Positions 27,712-36,848 are shown, numbered from the stretch's first letter. The stretch is DNA of 64,000 nt from Streptomyces drozdowiczii (GCF_026167665.1 NZ_CP098740.1:1-64000), one strand, 5' to 3'. Translations and numbers: made by a program. The notes: generated by a model not told the origin, from the sequence alone.

Positions 27712-27737
27712 CTGCCGGCAGCACGCGCTGCCGGCAG
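27712..27737 (-). terminator. Hairpin duplicated from the 18.4 kb locus
   Basis: CTGCCGGCAGC, the loop ACGC, and GCTGCCGGCAG form an 11-bp perfect stem, identical to the hairpin at 18364-18391. It also lies between the convergent PhzF gene and the broken secreted-protein copy. Confidence 0.65.
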
Positions 27738-27747
27738 GCGGAGAGGC

Positions 27748-28090
27748 TCAGTGGTCGTTGATGAAGTTCACCGCGTAGGAGCCCCGGCCGCCCGCACCCT
27801 CGAAGGTGAGGCCTATGTTGCTGTACTCGTGCAGGTTGTACTTCCCGCCCTGGCTGGACCGGTGCGTGACACACGTTCCCTTATCGGTCGGAGACGGTGG
27901 CCTTGTAGTGACTGGTGTTCAGGTCCCAGTCGTCGACCTTGACGAAAGCCGCGTGGCCGTTCGCCGACGTGTCGCAGACGGAGATGATGTCCCCGTACGC
28001 CAGGCCGATCTCCACGGGCAGCTCGGTGGCCAGCACCAGCTGAGACGGGGCCGTGTCGGCCACGGCGGCCGGAGTCAGGACAGCCCCGTG
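27748..28090 (-). pseudogene. Chimeric, frameshifted copy of the 18.4 kb secreted-protein gene
   Basis: The 3' part is nearly identical to 18401-18680: it encodes GDIISVCDTSANGHAAFVKV, then DDWDLNTSHYKATVS. The frame then breaks at an extra G (GGTCGGAGAC against GTCGAGAC in the intact gene) before the CVTH ... GSYAVNFINDH end. Upstream of about 28005 the sequence changes and instead matches the secreted-protein gene at 39815-40999 (VADTAPSQLVLATELPVEIG here, LADTAPPELAVATQAPAEIG there). It is therefore a fusion of two gene types with no usable start. Confidence 0.75.
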
Positions 28091-28471
28091 ACTTTTTGGG
28101 TGCCGCGTGTGCGGCGGATACGGTGCGCGGCATCTGCGCGAGCGGTTGCCGCATCTGCGGAATTGTCCGCCGCCACCCCCTAGATGCTGCGCACCCGTGT
28201 CACGGCCGGTGACCTGAGGACCCAGCTGCGGTGAGGTAGGCAACTGCACTGGTTCGGAAGGCGTCGGCGCGCGGCGCGGCCCGCTCACCCAGTTGAGCTG
28301 CCTCGATCCACCGTGCTGGAGGAAGTGGAAGCCGCCTGCGATCCGCGATGACCACCAGCTGCTGGAATAGATCATTACCGCGCCCGGGACCTTGTCCCGG
28401 CGCTGAAACTACGATGGAGCGGTGGTGCGGCTTGCGCGTCGCTCAAGTGTGCCGGACTGGTCGGGGGCCTT
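28091..28471. other. Intergenic region upstream of the LysR gene
   Basis: These 380 bp between the chimeric pseudogene and the LysR gene hold no recognisable gene. The right end must carry the LysR promoter. A clear TN11A-type LysR box was not identified. Confidence 0.35.
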
Positions 28472-29437
28472 GTGGAGCGGTACGAGATCGAGACCTTCCT
28501 GGCTCTGGCGGAGGAACTGCACTTCGCTCGGACCGCCGAACGGCTGCGTGTCTCGCCGGGGCGGGTCAGTCAGACGGTGAAGGCGCTGGAGCGACGGGTG
28601 GGTGGGCCTCTGTTCGAGCGCACCAGCCGTCGCGTCGCCCTGACCCCCGTCGGCCGGCAGCTACGGGATGATCTGTTGCCGGCCTACGAGCGGATGTTGC
28701 GGGCGGTCGCGGATGCGGCGGCGGCCTACACAGACATCAGTGACACCGTATGGGTGGGGTTTACCGCGCCGTGGAGCGGTGAACTCCTCATCCGGGCCGG
28801 TGACACCCTCTCTACCCGCTACCCCCACTGCACGGTCGAGTTGTTGGACGTCACGTACAACGCCGCGATCGCCGCGCTGCGGGAGAAGCGAGTCGATCTG
28901 CTGGTCGCCGAGCCGCCGGTCGAGGAGTCCGATGTCGTCGTGGGCCCGGTGCTGTTCTCCGAGCGCCGCGCGCTGGTGGTCCCCGCCGGACACCCGCTGG
29001 CACGGCGCCGGACGGTGTCGCTGGAGGACCTCACTGTGCTGCCCCTGGTGACGGCCTCCGGGGTGTCGAAGACGTTCCACGAAGCCCTCTTCCCCTCCCG
29101 TACGCCGGACGGGAAACCGATCGAGCGCGGGCCGACAGCGGGCGGCTGGCAGGGGGTGCTGTCCCTGGTCGGAGCCGGCAAAGGGGCCACTGTGGCCACC
29201 GTCGCCGCCGGTAGGTACTACGTGCGGCCGGACATCGCGTACGTACCGATCGACGGTGCCGCGCCCATCGAGTACGCGCTGATGTGGCGGGACGGAGACC
29301 TCGCACCAGGACTGCGGGTGCTCATAGAGATCGCTGCAGGGCTCGCGCCGAGAGCCGCTCGAACTTCATGTGATTGCCGAGGCGCCGGCGCGAACCGTTC
29401 GCGGCAGTGTCAGCGTTGCAGCGGCCCTGACCAGTAG
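28472..29437 (+). CDS. LysR-family transcriptional regulator
   Basis: The protein has 321 aa from GTG 28472 behind GGGGG. The N-terminal winged helix is typical: ETFLALAEELHFARTAERLR, SPGRVSQTVKALERRVGGPL, FERTSRRVALTPVG. The periplasmic-binding-like effector domain follows (VELLDVTYNAAIAALREKRV, DLLVAEPPVEE, RRALVVPAGHPLARR). The last ~35 residues (RAARTSCDCRGAGANRS onward) look non-homologous and may reflect loss of the native stop. No divergent target gene is adjacent, so the regulon is unclear. Confidence 0.88.
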   Translation: MERYEIETFLALAEELHFARTAERLRVSPGRVSQTVKALERRVGGPLFERTSRRVALTPVGRQLRDDLLPAYERMLRAVADAAAAYTDISDTVWVGFTAPWSGELLIRAGDTLSTRYPHCTVELLDVTYNAAIAALREKRVDLLVAEPPVEESDVVVGPVLFSERRALVVPAGHPLARRRTVSLEDLTVLPLVTASGVSKTFHEALFPSRTPDGKPIERGPTAGGWQGVLSLVGAGKGATVATVAAGRYYVRPDIAYVPIDGAAPIEYALMWRDGDLAPGLRVLIEIAAGLAPRAARTSCDCRGAGANRSRQCQRCSGPDQ

Positions 29438-29689
29438 GCCGGCCACCGCGGTCAGCATGCTCCATGCGTATCCCGTGAGACACGAGTGCGCCCCGCGCTT
29501 CGGCAGCCGAAGCAACGAACAGGGGCAGGGGTGCATACGGACCGCCCAACCACCCGACAGAACCACGACACACAAAAACTGAGACATAGAACCAGAAACG
29601 CAGGCCAGTGCTGCCGAGTGCCTGGCGGATGGGCGCCGCGAAGGCCGGCTGGTGGAGGGGCGGACCATCTCCTCCGAGCACTCTCTCAC

Positions 29690-29890
29690 GGAGGCGACCC
29701 TTGCCAGTCTCCTCGCCTCCCGTTCAGGCAGGCGAGGGTGACGGTGGTGCCGGCCGGAAAGGGCACGGCGAAGGCGAGACGGCCGGTGAGGGAGCGGGCA
29801 CCGGAGGAAGTTGTGGAGGGTATGGGGAGCACGGTCTCGGTGGCGGCCTTGCCGGGAGTGGTCAGCAACCACAGGACAACCGGTGTCCCT
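29690..29890 (-). pseudogene. Truncated duplicate of the beta-propeller gene at 32.6-34.1 kb
   Basis: The minus frame reads LLTTPGKAATETVLPIPSTT, SSGARSLTGRLAFAVPFPAG, TTVTLACLNG, matching the region of the 32.6-34.1 kb gene around its frameshift. Only ~65 codons are present, with no start or stop. Because this copy has no frameshift where the longer gene does, it shows what the unbroken frame of that gene should look like. Confidence 0.65.
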
Positions 29891-29944
29891 TGCCCGAGTC
29901 GGACCGTTGGGCACGACGTTCGCCGCCACGCAGGACAGGTGTGC

Positions 29945-30583
29945 TCACGCCACAACAGCCGCCGAAGCGCTGTGCAGGAGAAAGAGCGCAAGAAGGGCGA
30001 AGGTGGTCGCGGTGACCAGGTTGACAGCTGTCGCCGTCCGTCGTCCCTGCGCGAGCCCCCGACCCAGTCGGCCGGCGCACAGGCCGAGCAGGCTGTCCCA
30101 GACGAGCCCCGCGATGAGGAAGACCAGTCCCAGGACGAGGAGCTGAACCCACAATGGGCCGTTCGCAGCGGTCGTGAAGCGAGGCAGGAAGGCTGCGAAG
30201 AACAGCACGGTCTTCGGATTGAGCACATTGGTGAGCGCGGCTCGGCGCAGGACCCGGCCTGCGGAGAGTGTGCCACCGGCCGCGGCCGGTGGCGTCCGGG
30301 CCGACCGCACCGTGGTCAGCGCCAGCCAGCCGAGGTAGAGACCGCCGGCCAGTTCCACCCCGTGCTGAGCGGCGGGGATCGAGCGGAGGAGGACGGCGAG
30401 TCCGAGTGCGGCTGCCGTCACATGCGCGACCATGCCCAGGGCCATCCCCAGGGCCGAAAGCAGTCCGGCTCGCGGGCCGCGTTCCAGTGCCACGGCCACG
30501 ATGTACGCGGAGTCGGGCCCAGGAGCGATGGTGATGATCGCGACCGCGGCGAGATAGGCCGGCAGAAGCGTGAGGTCGGGCAT
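29945..30583 (-). CDS. LysE-family amino-acid/metabolite exporter
   Basis: The protein has 212 aa with six hydrophobic segments, normal for the family. It starts with TIAPGPDSAYIVAVALERGP (the conserved PGPD/N motif after helix 1) and includes ALTNVLNPKTVLFFAAFLPRF, the family signature after helix 3. Characterised members export lysine, threonine or homoserine lactones. It is divergent from the CGNR zinc-finger regulator gene, which probably controls it. The start at 30583 agrees with the first helix. Confidence 0.9.
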   Translation of the reverse strand: MPDLTLLPAYLAAVAIITIAPGPDSAYIVAVALERGPRAGLLSALGMALGMVAHVTAAALGLAVLLRSIPAAQHGVELAGGLYLGWLALTTVRSARTPPAAAGGTLSAGRVLRRAALTNVLNPKTVLFFAAFLPRFTTAANGPLWVQLLVLGLVFLIAGLVWDSLLGLCAGRLGRGLAQGRRTATAVNLVTATTFALLALFLLHSASAAVVA

Positions 30584-30616
30584 TTTTGCCTCCCTGCTCG
30601 GACACCCTGAACGCTC

Positions 30617-30693
30617 GTAACGTCCTTTACGCGCCTAGCACGTTACTGAAGGCTTGAGACCTTCGCAACGCCCAATGTCGTTTTAACGCGTTA
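30617..30693. promoter_or_regulatory. TAACG/CGTTA operator-like repeats in the LysE-CGNR gap
   Basis: The 120-bp divergent gap holds a perfect palindrome TAACGCGTTA at 30684-30693, eleven bases before the CGNR start, and a spaced pair GTAACG (30617-30622) and CGTTAC (30641-30646). The repeated TAACG half-sites look like binding sites for the adjacent regulator, covering both promoters. Confidence 0.55.
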
Positions 30694-30703
30694 CACTTGG
30701 GGC

Positions 30704-31252
30704 ATGGCAGTCACCTTCACCGAGCTTCCCGTGGAAGAGTTGACCAAGTTCGTCAACGCGTGGGGCACGCTGCCATGTGAAGCGGCGGGCCGGTGCGATC
30801 CTCCGCCGCGGTCCGAAGGTCTCGCCGCATACCTAGACCTGCTTCCGAACGCCGACGCGCAGCTGACGCCAGGGGCGCTCACCAGGGTTGCGAACCGCCT
30901 GCACGCCATTTTTTCTGCGGAGAGCAGCGAGGCGGCCGCGCAGCAGTTGACGGATCTGCTCCTCGGCACCGGAGTCTGCCCCGCCCTGGAAGTCGCGGCC
31001 GATGGCTCGCCGAAGGCCGTGTGGCGCGTCAACGACCCCGACGAGGTGCTCGTCGCGGCCTCGGGTCTCGCCCTGCGCGAGTACGCGGCCGCCCACGGCT
31101 TTCATCGCATCGGTATCTGCACGGGTGATCATTGCGTTGACGTCTACGTCGACCGGTCCCCCGGTGGCCGGCGCAGGTTCTGCTCAGTGACCTGCCAAAA
31201 CCGCACACGTGTCGCAGCGTTCCGCAGACGCAGAGCAGCTGCCGCCGACTGA
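30704..31252 (+). CDS. CGNR zinc-finger transcriptional regulator
   Basis: The protein has 182 aa from ATG 30704. An N-terminal helical ABATE-type region (ELTKFVNAWGTLPC, GLAAYLDLLPNADAQLTPGA) is followed by the C-terminal CGNR finger: HRIGICTGDHCVDVYVDRSP, GGRRRFCSVTCQNRTRVAAF, with four zinc-binding cysteines and the final CQNR in place of CGNR. Such proteins are putative DNA-binding regulators. The gene is divergent from the LysE exporter and a palindrome overlaps its promoter, suggesting autoregulation. Confidence 0.87.
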   Translation: MAVTFTELPVEELTKFVNAWGTLPCEAAGRCDPPPRSEGLAAYLDLLPNADAQLTPGALTRVANRLHAIFSAESSEAAAQQLTDLLLGTGVCPALEVAADGSPKAVWRVNDPDEVLVAASGLALREYAAAHGFHRIGICTGDHCVDVYVDRSPGGRRRFCSVTCQNRTRVAAFRRRRAAAAD

Positions 31253-31426
31253 AAGCCGGGCCGGCGCCACGGGCCGAACACGAACGGGGCGCGCCACGCA
31301 CGTTGTCGGTGTGTCGTGCGAACTGAACCCGCCGTCTTATCCAGACATCTCACGGCGGCAGGACGTCGAGTCAGGACAACGGGTGCGAGCTCACTGTTCG
31401 ATTTCATGAGGGCCTACCGGTGGCCA

Positions 31427-31777
31427 TCAGAGAGTGTCCTTGGTGCGGCCTCGGGCGAAGTCCCATGGGGCGGGTGCACTGGCGGCCGCGTATTCTCCTG
31501 CGATGCCGAAGACGCTCCCGCGTCCCGGGCATTCCGCCTGGTCGAACAGGTGCTTTAGCCCCCAGGCGAGCCGTTGCTGGCCATCCCGTACGGCCGTCTC
31601 GTGCAACATTTCGCAGATCGAGGAGTAGCAGCCGTAGTCGCCGATTGCGGTCGTCACCGGTGCGTCGCAGTGCGGACAAGCGACAGTGACGAAGAAATCG
31701 GTGAAGTCGTCCCGGGCCTCGAACCACAAAGGCTGGCCGCCAAACGCGAGTATGGTCCGCAACCGGCTCAGATACAT
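31427..31777 (-). CDS. Hypothetical protein with a CPHC cysteine pair
   Basis: The protein has 116 aa. It reads MYLSRLRTILAFGGQPLWFE, then DFFVTVACPHCDAPVTTAIG, DYGCYSSICEML and a C-terminal APWDFARGRTKDTL. The CPHC pair plus later cysteines could bind zinc. The frame stays open upstream into sequence antisense to the next fragment, so this may be the C-terminal part of a longer protein cut by rearrangement. I do not recognise the family. Confidence 0.45.
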   Translation of the reverse strand: MYLSRLRTILAFGGQPLWFEARDDFTDFFVTVACPHCDAPVTTAIGDYGCYSSICEMLHETAVRDGQQRLAWGLKHLFDQAECPGRGSVFGIAGEYAAASAPAPWDFARGRTKDTL

Positions 31778-31839
31778 GTCGCCGGTCAGGCCCGACTGCA
31801 GCCGGGCGGCGGCCAGGGCGCGAAGCTCGGCCAGGCCGC

Positions 31840-32309
31840 CGCACGGCGCGCGACTTCTCCCGCTACTCCTTCTCCACCACCTGGGGGCCTGCGACGGAGG
31901 CGGCTCTGACGGACAACGGCTCGGGTGCCGGCTTCTCCGTCTTCTTCACCCCGGCCCGTGTGCTCGTCCGCGGCTTCGACCACGAGTCGGAGATGAGCCC
32001 GTGCGGCACGGACGACGAACAGGTCCGGCCCGGTGACATCGACGAGGTGCCCGCCGCGCTGCGCCCACTCCTGGACGACCCGGCCTTCGTCGACGAGGGC
32101 CTCGGCGCCCCTCGGGTCACCGCCTGCCTGTGGTGGGAGACCGGCGGCAGCGCCTGGCGCACCGGCTCGGACATCGAGTTCCCCCGGGCAGCCCGGAACC
32201 GGACGGCTCCGGGCACCTCTTCCGCCTCCTCACCGACCGCTCCCCCGAGGCCGTCCATGCGCACTTCGAGGAGGACTACGGGCGGCCGCGCCTGCCCCTT
32301 CGCTCGTAG
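31840..32309 (+). pseudogene. N-terminally truncated, frameshifted hypothetical gene
   Basis: From about 31840 the frame reads ARDFSRYSFSTTWGPATEAA, VLVRGFDHESEMSPCGTDDE, VTACLWWETGGSAWRTGSDI. It breaks at the five Cs at 32181-32185; adding one C gives PGSPEPDGSGHLFRLLTDRS, PEAVHAHFEEDYGRP and a natural stop at 32307. The product resembles abundant but uncharacterised Streptomyces proteins. The 5' end is lost at the junction near 31.8 kb, where the opposite-strand gene also seems interrupted. Confidence 0.6.
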
Positions 32310-32598
32310 AGGCACCGGGGCGCGCGGCAGGGACAAGGGCATCTTCGCAAGGCAGAGACTGGGCCGCCGACGACAACGACCATCGCGGCGGCCATGGCGT
32401 AGCCGGCGGCCGCCCCTTCGAATACATGCCCGCGTGCCAGAATCATGCGTTCTCCTCGGTCGATCCGTCAGCCAACGCGCTGACAGCAATCGCTTGCAGT
32501 TCTACGGCGGACCGGCGGGCGATCCCCTGGCCCGAACTGACTGCGCAGCGATCCAGGCGCCCCGGCTCTGAGCAGCCCAAGGCGCCCGGGCCGGGTGG
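32310..32598. other. Intergenic region, no gene recognised
   Basis: About 290 bp between the truncated gene and the stop of the beta-propeller gene. No hairpin or coding signal stands out. Confidence 0.35.
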
Positions 32599-34061
32599 TC
32601 AGCGGATGTAGACCTCGATGCTGGTGCTGGACGGCAGGTGGAGGGCGTCACCGGCGAATGACGCGGTGTAGGTGATGTAGCCGTGGGCGGTGGCGCGGTC
32701 GGTGAGGGCGAAGGTCTCGTCCGCGGCAAGGGTGGTGGGCGGGAGCGTCACCGGCTTCGTGGCACCCGGGTCCAGGCGGGTGAGGGTGACGGTAGTACCG
32801 GCCGAGAAGGGCAGGTCGGAGGCGAGACGGCCGGTGAGGGAGCGAGTGCCGGAGGGGTCGTGGAGGGTATGTGCAGTACGGTCTCGGTGGCGGCCTTGCC
32901 GGGAGTGGTCAGCACCCGCAGGACGACCGGTGCGCCCTGGCGTGTTTCCCGGGTGACGGCGAAGAGGCGGCGGTTGTCCGGCGCCCAGGCGAGACCGGCG
33001 GGCAGCAGCAGCGGAGAGGAGTCACCGGAGGCGAACTCGAAGACGCCGTGCGAGGCGCGGGCGCCCGGCTTGAACATGAAGACGTCCGAGCCGTGACTGC
33101 TGTCCACCCCTGCCGCGACCGTCCCGTCGGCGGCGACGGCTACGGCGTTGGGGTAGGCGGCGGCCGGGTAGCGGCCCGCGTCGGTGAGGTCGGAGGTGCG
33201 GAGCAGTTGGTGGTAGTAGGGGCTGCCGCTGGCCACGATGATGCTCTTGCCGTCGGCGGTGAAGGCCAGGTCCCGGGTGGCACCGGAGTCGGGCAGCCGT
33301 CGTTCGGCCGTGCGGCGGGCAGTGGCTGTGTGTACGTCGTAGACGGCGAAGGTGGCGGGGCTGACATCCCGCTCACCGGCGACCAGGACGCCGGGGGCGG
33401 CCGCGGAGGTGGCCAGTGCGGGTGCGGAGTACCAGGAGTCGCCGGTGGCCTGGCCCAGGGTGACGACGGGGTGTGCGGTGGTGAGGTCGACCGAGCCGAT
33501 GTCGCCGGCGCCCTCGGCACCGTAGCCGAACCACAGGTGCTTACCGCTGACCGCGAGGGTGCGGGGGGCGGTGCCGGCCCCCGTGGCATACCTCGCGAGG
33601 ACCTTGTGGGTGGTGGTGCTGACGGCCGCGACGGTGTCCGCGCCGGGCAGGGCCGCGTAGAGGGTGGCGGCGTCCTGTGACAGGGCCAGCTGTGCCGCCC
33701 CGGACAGGCCGGTCACCTGCTTCAGCACCGTGCCGTCGAAATCGGTGACGACGACCGCGCCGCGGGTGGGGTCGCTGAAGAAGAGGCGGCTGTGGACGCC
33801 GTCGACGACCATGTCCGAGTAGTCGTCGAACGGCAGGACGCTGGAGGCGGCGTGGGGCTGAGCGGCAGTGGCTCGGTGGGCGGTCGCGGTGTGGGCACCG
33901 GATGGGGTGGCAGTGGCGGCAGCCACCGGCGTCAGCAAGGCGAGGGTGAGGCCGGCGGTGCCCCAGAGACGCGCGGCGGCGCGGGCACGCACCCGGGTGA
34001 CCGTAGAGGTTTCAACCTTGGCGTCGTTGCTGGGGCCGAGTCTGTGCCGACGTGAGAGCAC
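32599..34061 (-). pseudogene. Secreted beta-propeller (YncE/WD40-like) protein, frameshifted near its C-terminus
   Basis: The start is GTG 34059-34061 behind GGAGGAG. A signal peptide (GTAGLTLALLTPVAAATATP) is followed by propeller blades with repeated hydrophobic/Asp patterns (DMVVDGVHSRLFFSDPTRGA, VVVTDFDGTVLKQVTGLSGA, DLAFTADGKSIIVASGSPYY). The frame breaks at the four-base run at 32854-32857. Adding one base continues into SGTRSLTGRLASDLPFSAGT and an Ig-like end (TAHGYITYTASFAGDALHLP ... IEVYIR) with the stop at 32599, 487 aa in all. The partial copy at 29.7 kb is unbroken here. Probably an extracellular binding protein; ligand unknown. Confidence 0.75.
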
Positions 34062-34352
34062 TGGTTCTCCTCCGATGAGTGCGCGGTGTCCGGCCCGTCG
34101 CGTACGGGCCGGGGGGAACGCCGTCCGCGGCACCTTGGCCCGCGGTGGCGACGCGCCGTCCTCCTACCCCCGTCGACTCCGTTGATGACAGCCACTTCAG
34201 AGCATCTATTACTCAAGTAGCAGTGTGCTCGCGGCAGTTCGCGACGCGGCTTCAGCCGGTCACTGAGTTCGCAGGCGTGGAGCCTTCGGGGCGGGCAGTC
34301 CTGTTCCGGCGCTGAGGTGCCGGTCGGCTGTGCCGGGGCCGCCGTGGTTCGT
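34062..34352. promoter_or_regulatory. Upstream region of the beta-propeller gene
   Basis: About 290 bp upstream of the GTG at 34061. It contains a less GC-rich patch near 34185-34225 (CAGAGCATCTATTACTCAAG region) that may hold the promoter. No coding signal was seen. Confidence 0.35.
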
Positions 34353-34385
34353 GAAGCGTCCCGCCCGAACGGGGCGGGACGCTTC
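34353..34385 (-). terminator. Strong hairpin terminator after the FG-GAP gene
   Basis: GAAGCGTCCCGCCC (34353-34366) pairs perfectly with GGGCGGGACGCTTC (34372-34385) across a five-base loop. It lies 30 bases beyond the stop of the minus-strand FG-GAP gene, and with no T-run it matches the usual Streptomyces terminator style. Confidence 0.8.
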
Positions 34386-34414
34386 GTGCGTACCCGGCCG
34401 GGTACGCGGATGAC

Positions 34415-36106
34415 TCAGGAGATCGCCCTGTAGATGTTCCAGTTGTCGCCGATCTGCACCCGCGGGCTGATCGAGCCCGTGCCGGTGGAGGTGTAGCGGT
34501 ACAGGTCACCGTAGCCGTTGACGCCGATCAGGTCTGCCTTGCCGTCACCGTTGAGGTCGCCCGGCGCGGCGAACTTGTTGTAGATGTCGAACCCCGTGCC
34601 GATCACCTTGCGGGCCTTGAGCGGTACGGAGCCGTTGCCCGTGCCCTCGTACAGGTAGAGGGTGCCGTTTTTGGCGACGGCCACAACGTCGGCGATCCCG
34701 TCACCGCTGAGGTCTCCGCCGCCGACGATCTTGGTGTACGTGTCGTACCCGTACCCGACCTTGGCCTTGGGCGCGAACGCAGTGCCGAGACCGTTGCCCT
34801 CGTACAGATACAGGTCGCCCTTGGCGTCGCGTGCGAGCAGGTCGGCCTTGCCGTCTCCGCTCAGGTCGCCCGGAGCGGTCAGGTTGTCGTAGGCGTCCCA
34901 GCCGCGGCCGATGAAGTTGCCGCCGACCCACAACTGGCCCTGGTAGACATGGACCTGGGCGGGCTCGCCATCGTTGCTGAACGACCCGGCGTACAGGGTC
35001 GTTCCTATGTCCGCGCCGCTGGGCTCGCCGTCCGGTGAGTGGGTGGAGCGCTTGGCCAGCTCGCCGTTGTTCTTGAACTGGTACCACCAGAACAGGCCGG
35101 CATTGGTGATGGCCAGCAGTTCGTGCTTGCCGTAGTCCGGATTGCCGCCCGCGCCGGCGAACAGGACCGCCTCCTCCCACCCTGTCTTGTCGAAGACGCG
35201 TGGTGCGAACGTCCCGGCCCCCGTCGACCGGTAGGAGTACGTGTCGCCGTTCTCCTTGCGGGCCATGAAGTCGGCGTGACCGTCGCCGTCCGTGTCACCG
35301 ACGGCGACGAGCTGGTTGTAGACGTCGTATCCGTAACCCACTTGTTCGCGGGCCTTGAACGGCTTCGCAAGGTCACCGGTGCCCGCGTAGAAGTACAGGT
35401 CGCCTCGGGGGGTGCGGGCGACGACGTCGCCGAACCCGTCGCCGTTGGCGTCGTCCAGTCCCACGATCTGGTCGTAGACGTCCCAGCCGTAGCCGATCTT
35501 GACCCCGGGCTCGTACGGCGCGTCGACCGTACCCGTGGCCGTGTACGCGTAGACGTCACCGGAGGGCGTACGGGCGATCAGGTCGCCGCGGCGGCCGTCA
35601 CCGTTCAGGTCGCCGGGTGCGGAGACTTTGTTGTACTTCTGCCAGCCGTTGCCGGACCACAGGACCTCCCCCGTGGTGTCGGTTCTCTCGCCCGCGCTCT
35701 CGTAGAGCGCCAGCGTGCCCGAAGCGGAGAGGGTCAGGATCTCGTCCTCGCCGTTCCCGTCGAGGTCCCCCGGTGTGAGCAGCTCCTTGGGCCTCTCGGA
35801 CCGGTCCTGGCTGCGGATCGCGTACCCGCCCGAGGAGTTCCAACGGCTGTGGGTGGCGCGCAGCTCACCCTTGACGTCCCGGTACAGGAGGTCGCCGATG
35901 CCGTCGCCGTCGACATCCAGACGCGGCCTCATTCCGGTGGCCGCGTCTGAGGACTCGGCCGTGCCCCGGCCTCCGGACGGGCCGTCGGCCGAGGCCGGGC
36001 TCGCCATCAGCATGCCGGCGGAGAGAACGAGCGCTGTGCAGGCCGCGATCCGTGCCGCACGCTTCGAGCGCGCGGCTCTCAACTGGACAGGCCTTGATGA
36101 AATCAA
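34415..36106 (-). CDS. Secreted FG-GAP/VCBS repeat protein
   Basis: The protein has up to 563 aa. The frame begins at a TTG at 36104-36106 near a GGGGGAG; the exact start is uncertain because no ATG or GTG precedes the signal peptide (IAACTALVLSAGMLMASPAS). The mature part is a seven-bladed-propeller-like array of FG-GAP repeats with calcium-loop motifs (DVDGDGIGDLLYRD, GDLDGNGEDEI, GDLNGDGRRGDLIAR, DANGDGFGDVV, DTDGDGHADFMAR, GDLSGDGKADLLAR, GDLNGDGKADLIG). Such proteins are exported and bind calcium; a carbohydrate- or protein-binding role is common. No catalytic domain is attached. Confidence 0.88.
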   Translation of the reverse strand: MISSRPVQLRAARSKRAARIAACTALVLSAGMLMASPASADGPSGGRGTAESSDAATGMRPRLDVDGDGIGDLLYRDVKGELRATHSRWNSSGGYAIRSQDRSERPKELLTPGDLDGNGEDEILTLSASGTLALYESAGERTDTTGEVLWSGNGWQKYNKVSAPGDLNGDGRRGDLIARTPSGDVYAYTATGTVDAPYEPGVKIGYGWDVYDQIVGLDDANGDGFGDVVARTPRGDLYFYAGTGDLAKPFKAREQVGYGYDVYNQLVAVGDTDGDGHADFMARKENGDTYSYRSTGAGTFAPRVFDKTGWEEAVLFAGAGGNPDYGKHELLAITNAGLFWWYQFKNNGELAKRSTHSPDGEPSGADIGTTLYAGSFSNDGEPAQVHVYQGQLWVGGNFIGRGWDAYDNLTAPGDLSGDGKADLLARDAKGDLYLYEGNGLGTAFAPKAKVGYGYDTYTKIVGGGDLSGDGIADVVAVAKNGTLYLYEGTGNGSVPLKARKVIGTGFDIYNKFAAPGDLNGDGKADLIGVNGYGDLYRYTSTGTGSISPRVQIGDNWNIYRAIS

Positions 36107-36334
36107 AACTCCCCCACGGGTTTGTCATGTGTTTGCTCTGCATCCGTGAGACCTACGCCAAAGCTCCCCGGATGGGGTCGGTTCCAGCCGATCAAAGGAA
36201 ACGTTTCAGCCATCACGCGATGCGAGCCCGCCTGGGCGTCCGGTCCGGCAACAACGGCTCGATCTGCCCCCATGCACGCCGCTTCAGGGCGCACTCAGAA
36301 CCACCCGGCTCGGTGGGCCCGGCTTCGCCCAGCG

Positions 36335-36641
36335 GCCATCAACCGCACGCACGCGCCCGTCAACCACACGCTGCTGCGCGACGGGATGCACCAGACGACC
36401 GTGCAACGGGGCGTGGCCCCGTACCGGCCCAACTCGCTCGACGGCGGTAGCCCGTTCACCGCAGGTGCGGATACCGGTGCCTACATCGAGGTGCCCGTCG
36501 AGGTCCCGGCGGCCCGGAAGGTGCGGGACGCGGCGGCCTCGTTCGACGACCACCTCCGCCAGGCCCGGCTCTTCTGGCTGAGCATGACGCCCATCGAGCG
36601 GGAGCACATCACCGCCGCGTACGCCTTCGAGCTCCGGCCAG
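36335..36641 (+). pseudogene. C-terminal fragment of a catalase gene
   Basis: The plus frame reads INRTHAPVNHTLLRDGMHQT, GVAPYRPNSLDGGSPFTAGA, DTGAYIEVPVEVPAARKVRD, ASFDDHLRQARLFWLSMTPI, EREHITAAYAFEL. This is the well-known C-terminal part of haem catalases (YxPNSLGGG ... SFxDHxxQAxLFWxSMxPxExxHIxxAYxFEL). The haem-binding N-terminal two thirds is missing, and the 3' end runs into an IS5 fragment. Confidence 0.78.
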
Positions 36642-36644
36642 CGA

Positions 36645-36790
36645 GCCGGACAACCATGCCACCGGCAGATTCCGCGGTGGGCTGACCACGAAGATCCACC
36701 TCGCGGCCGACGGCACTGCCGGTCCTGGCCTTCCACCTCACCGCCGGATGGGCAGTGACGCGCCTTCGCCGACACAGGGCCGTACCCGTC
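36645..36790 (+). pseudogene. IS5-family transposase fragment inserted in the catalase remnant
   Basis: Directly after the catalase FEL, in the same frame, comes a short GRFRGGLTTKIHLAADGT, the start of an IS5-family transposase core. LAFHLTAG follows in a second frame. Only ~45 codons are present. Confidence 0.6.
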
Positions 36791-36848
36791 CTTCACCACG
36801 CCTCAACATGAGGTTGGAAAAGGTTGGAGAAGCTCGGCGCCCGTCCAC

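Noticed and set aside
18364..27737. Identical hairpins at 18.37 and 27.72 kb as possible CRISPR or IS ends
   Set aside because: Only two copies exist, each directly after a copy of the same gene. They are terminators duplicated with that gene, not an array or terminal repeats.
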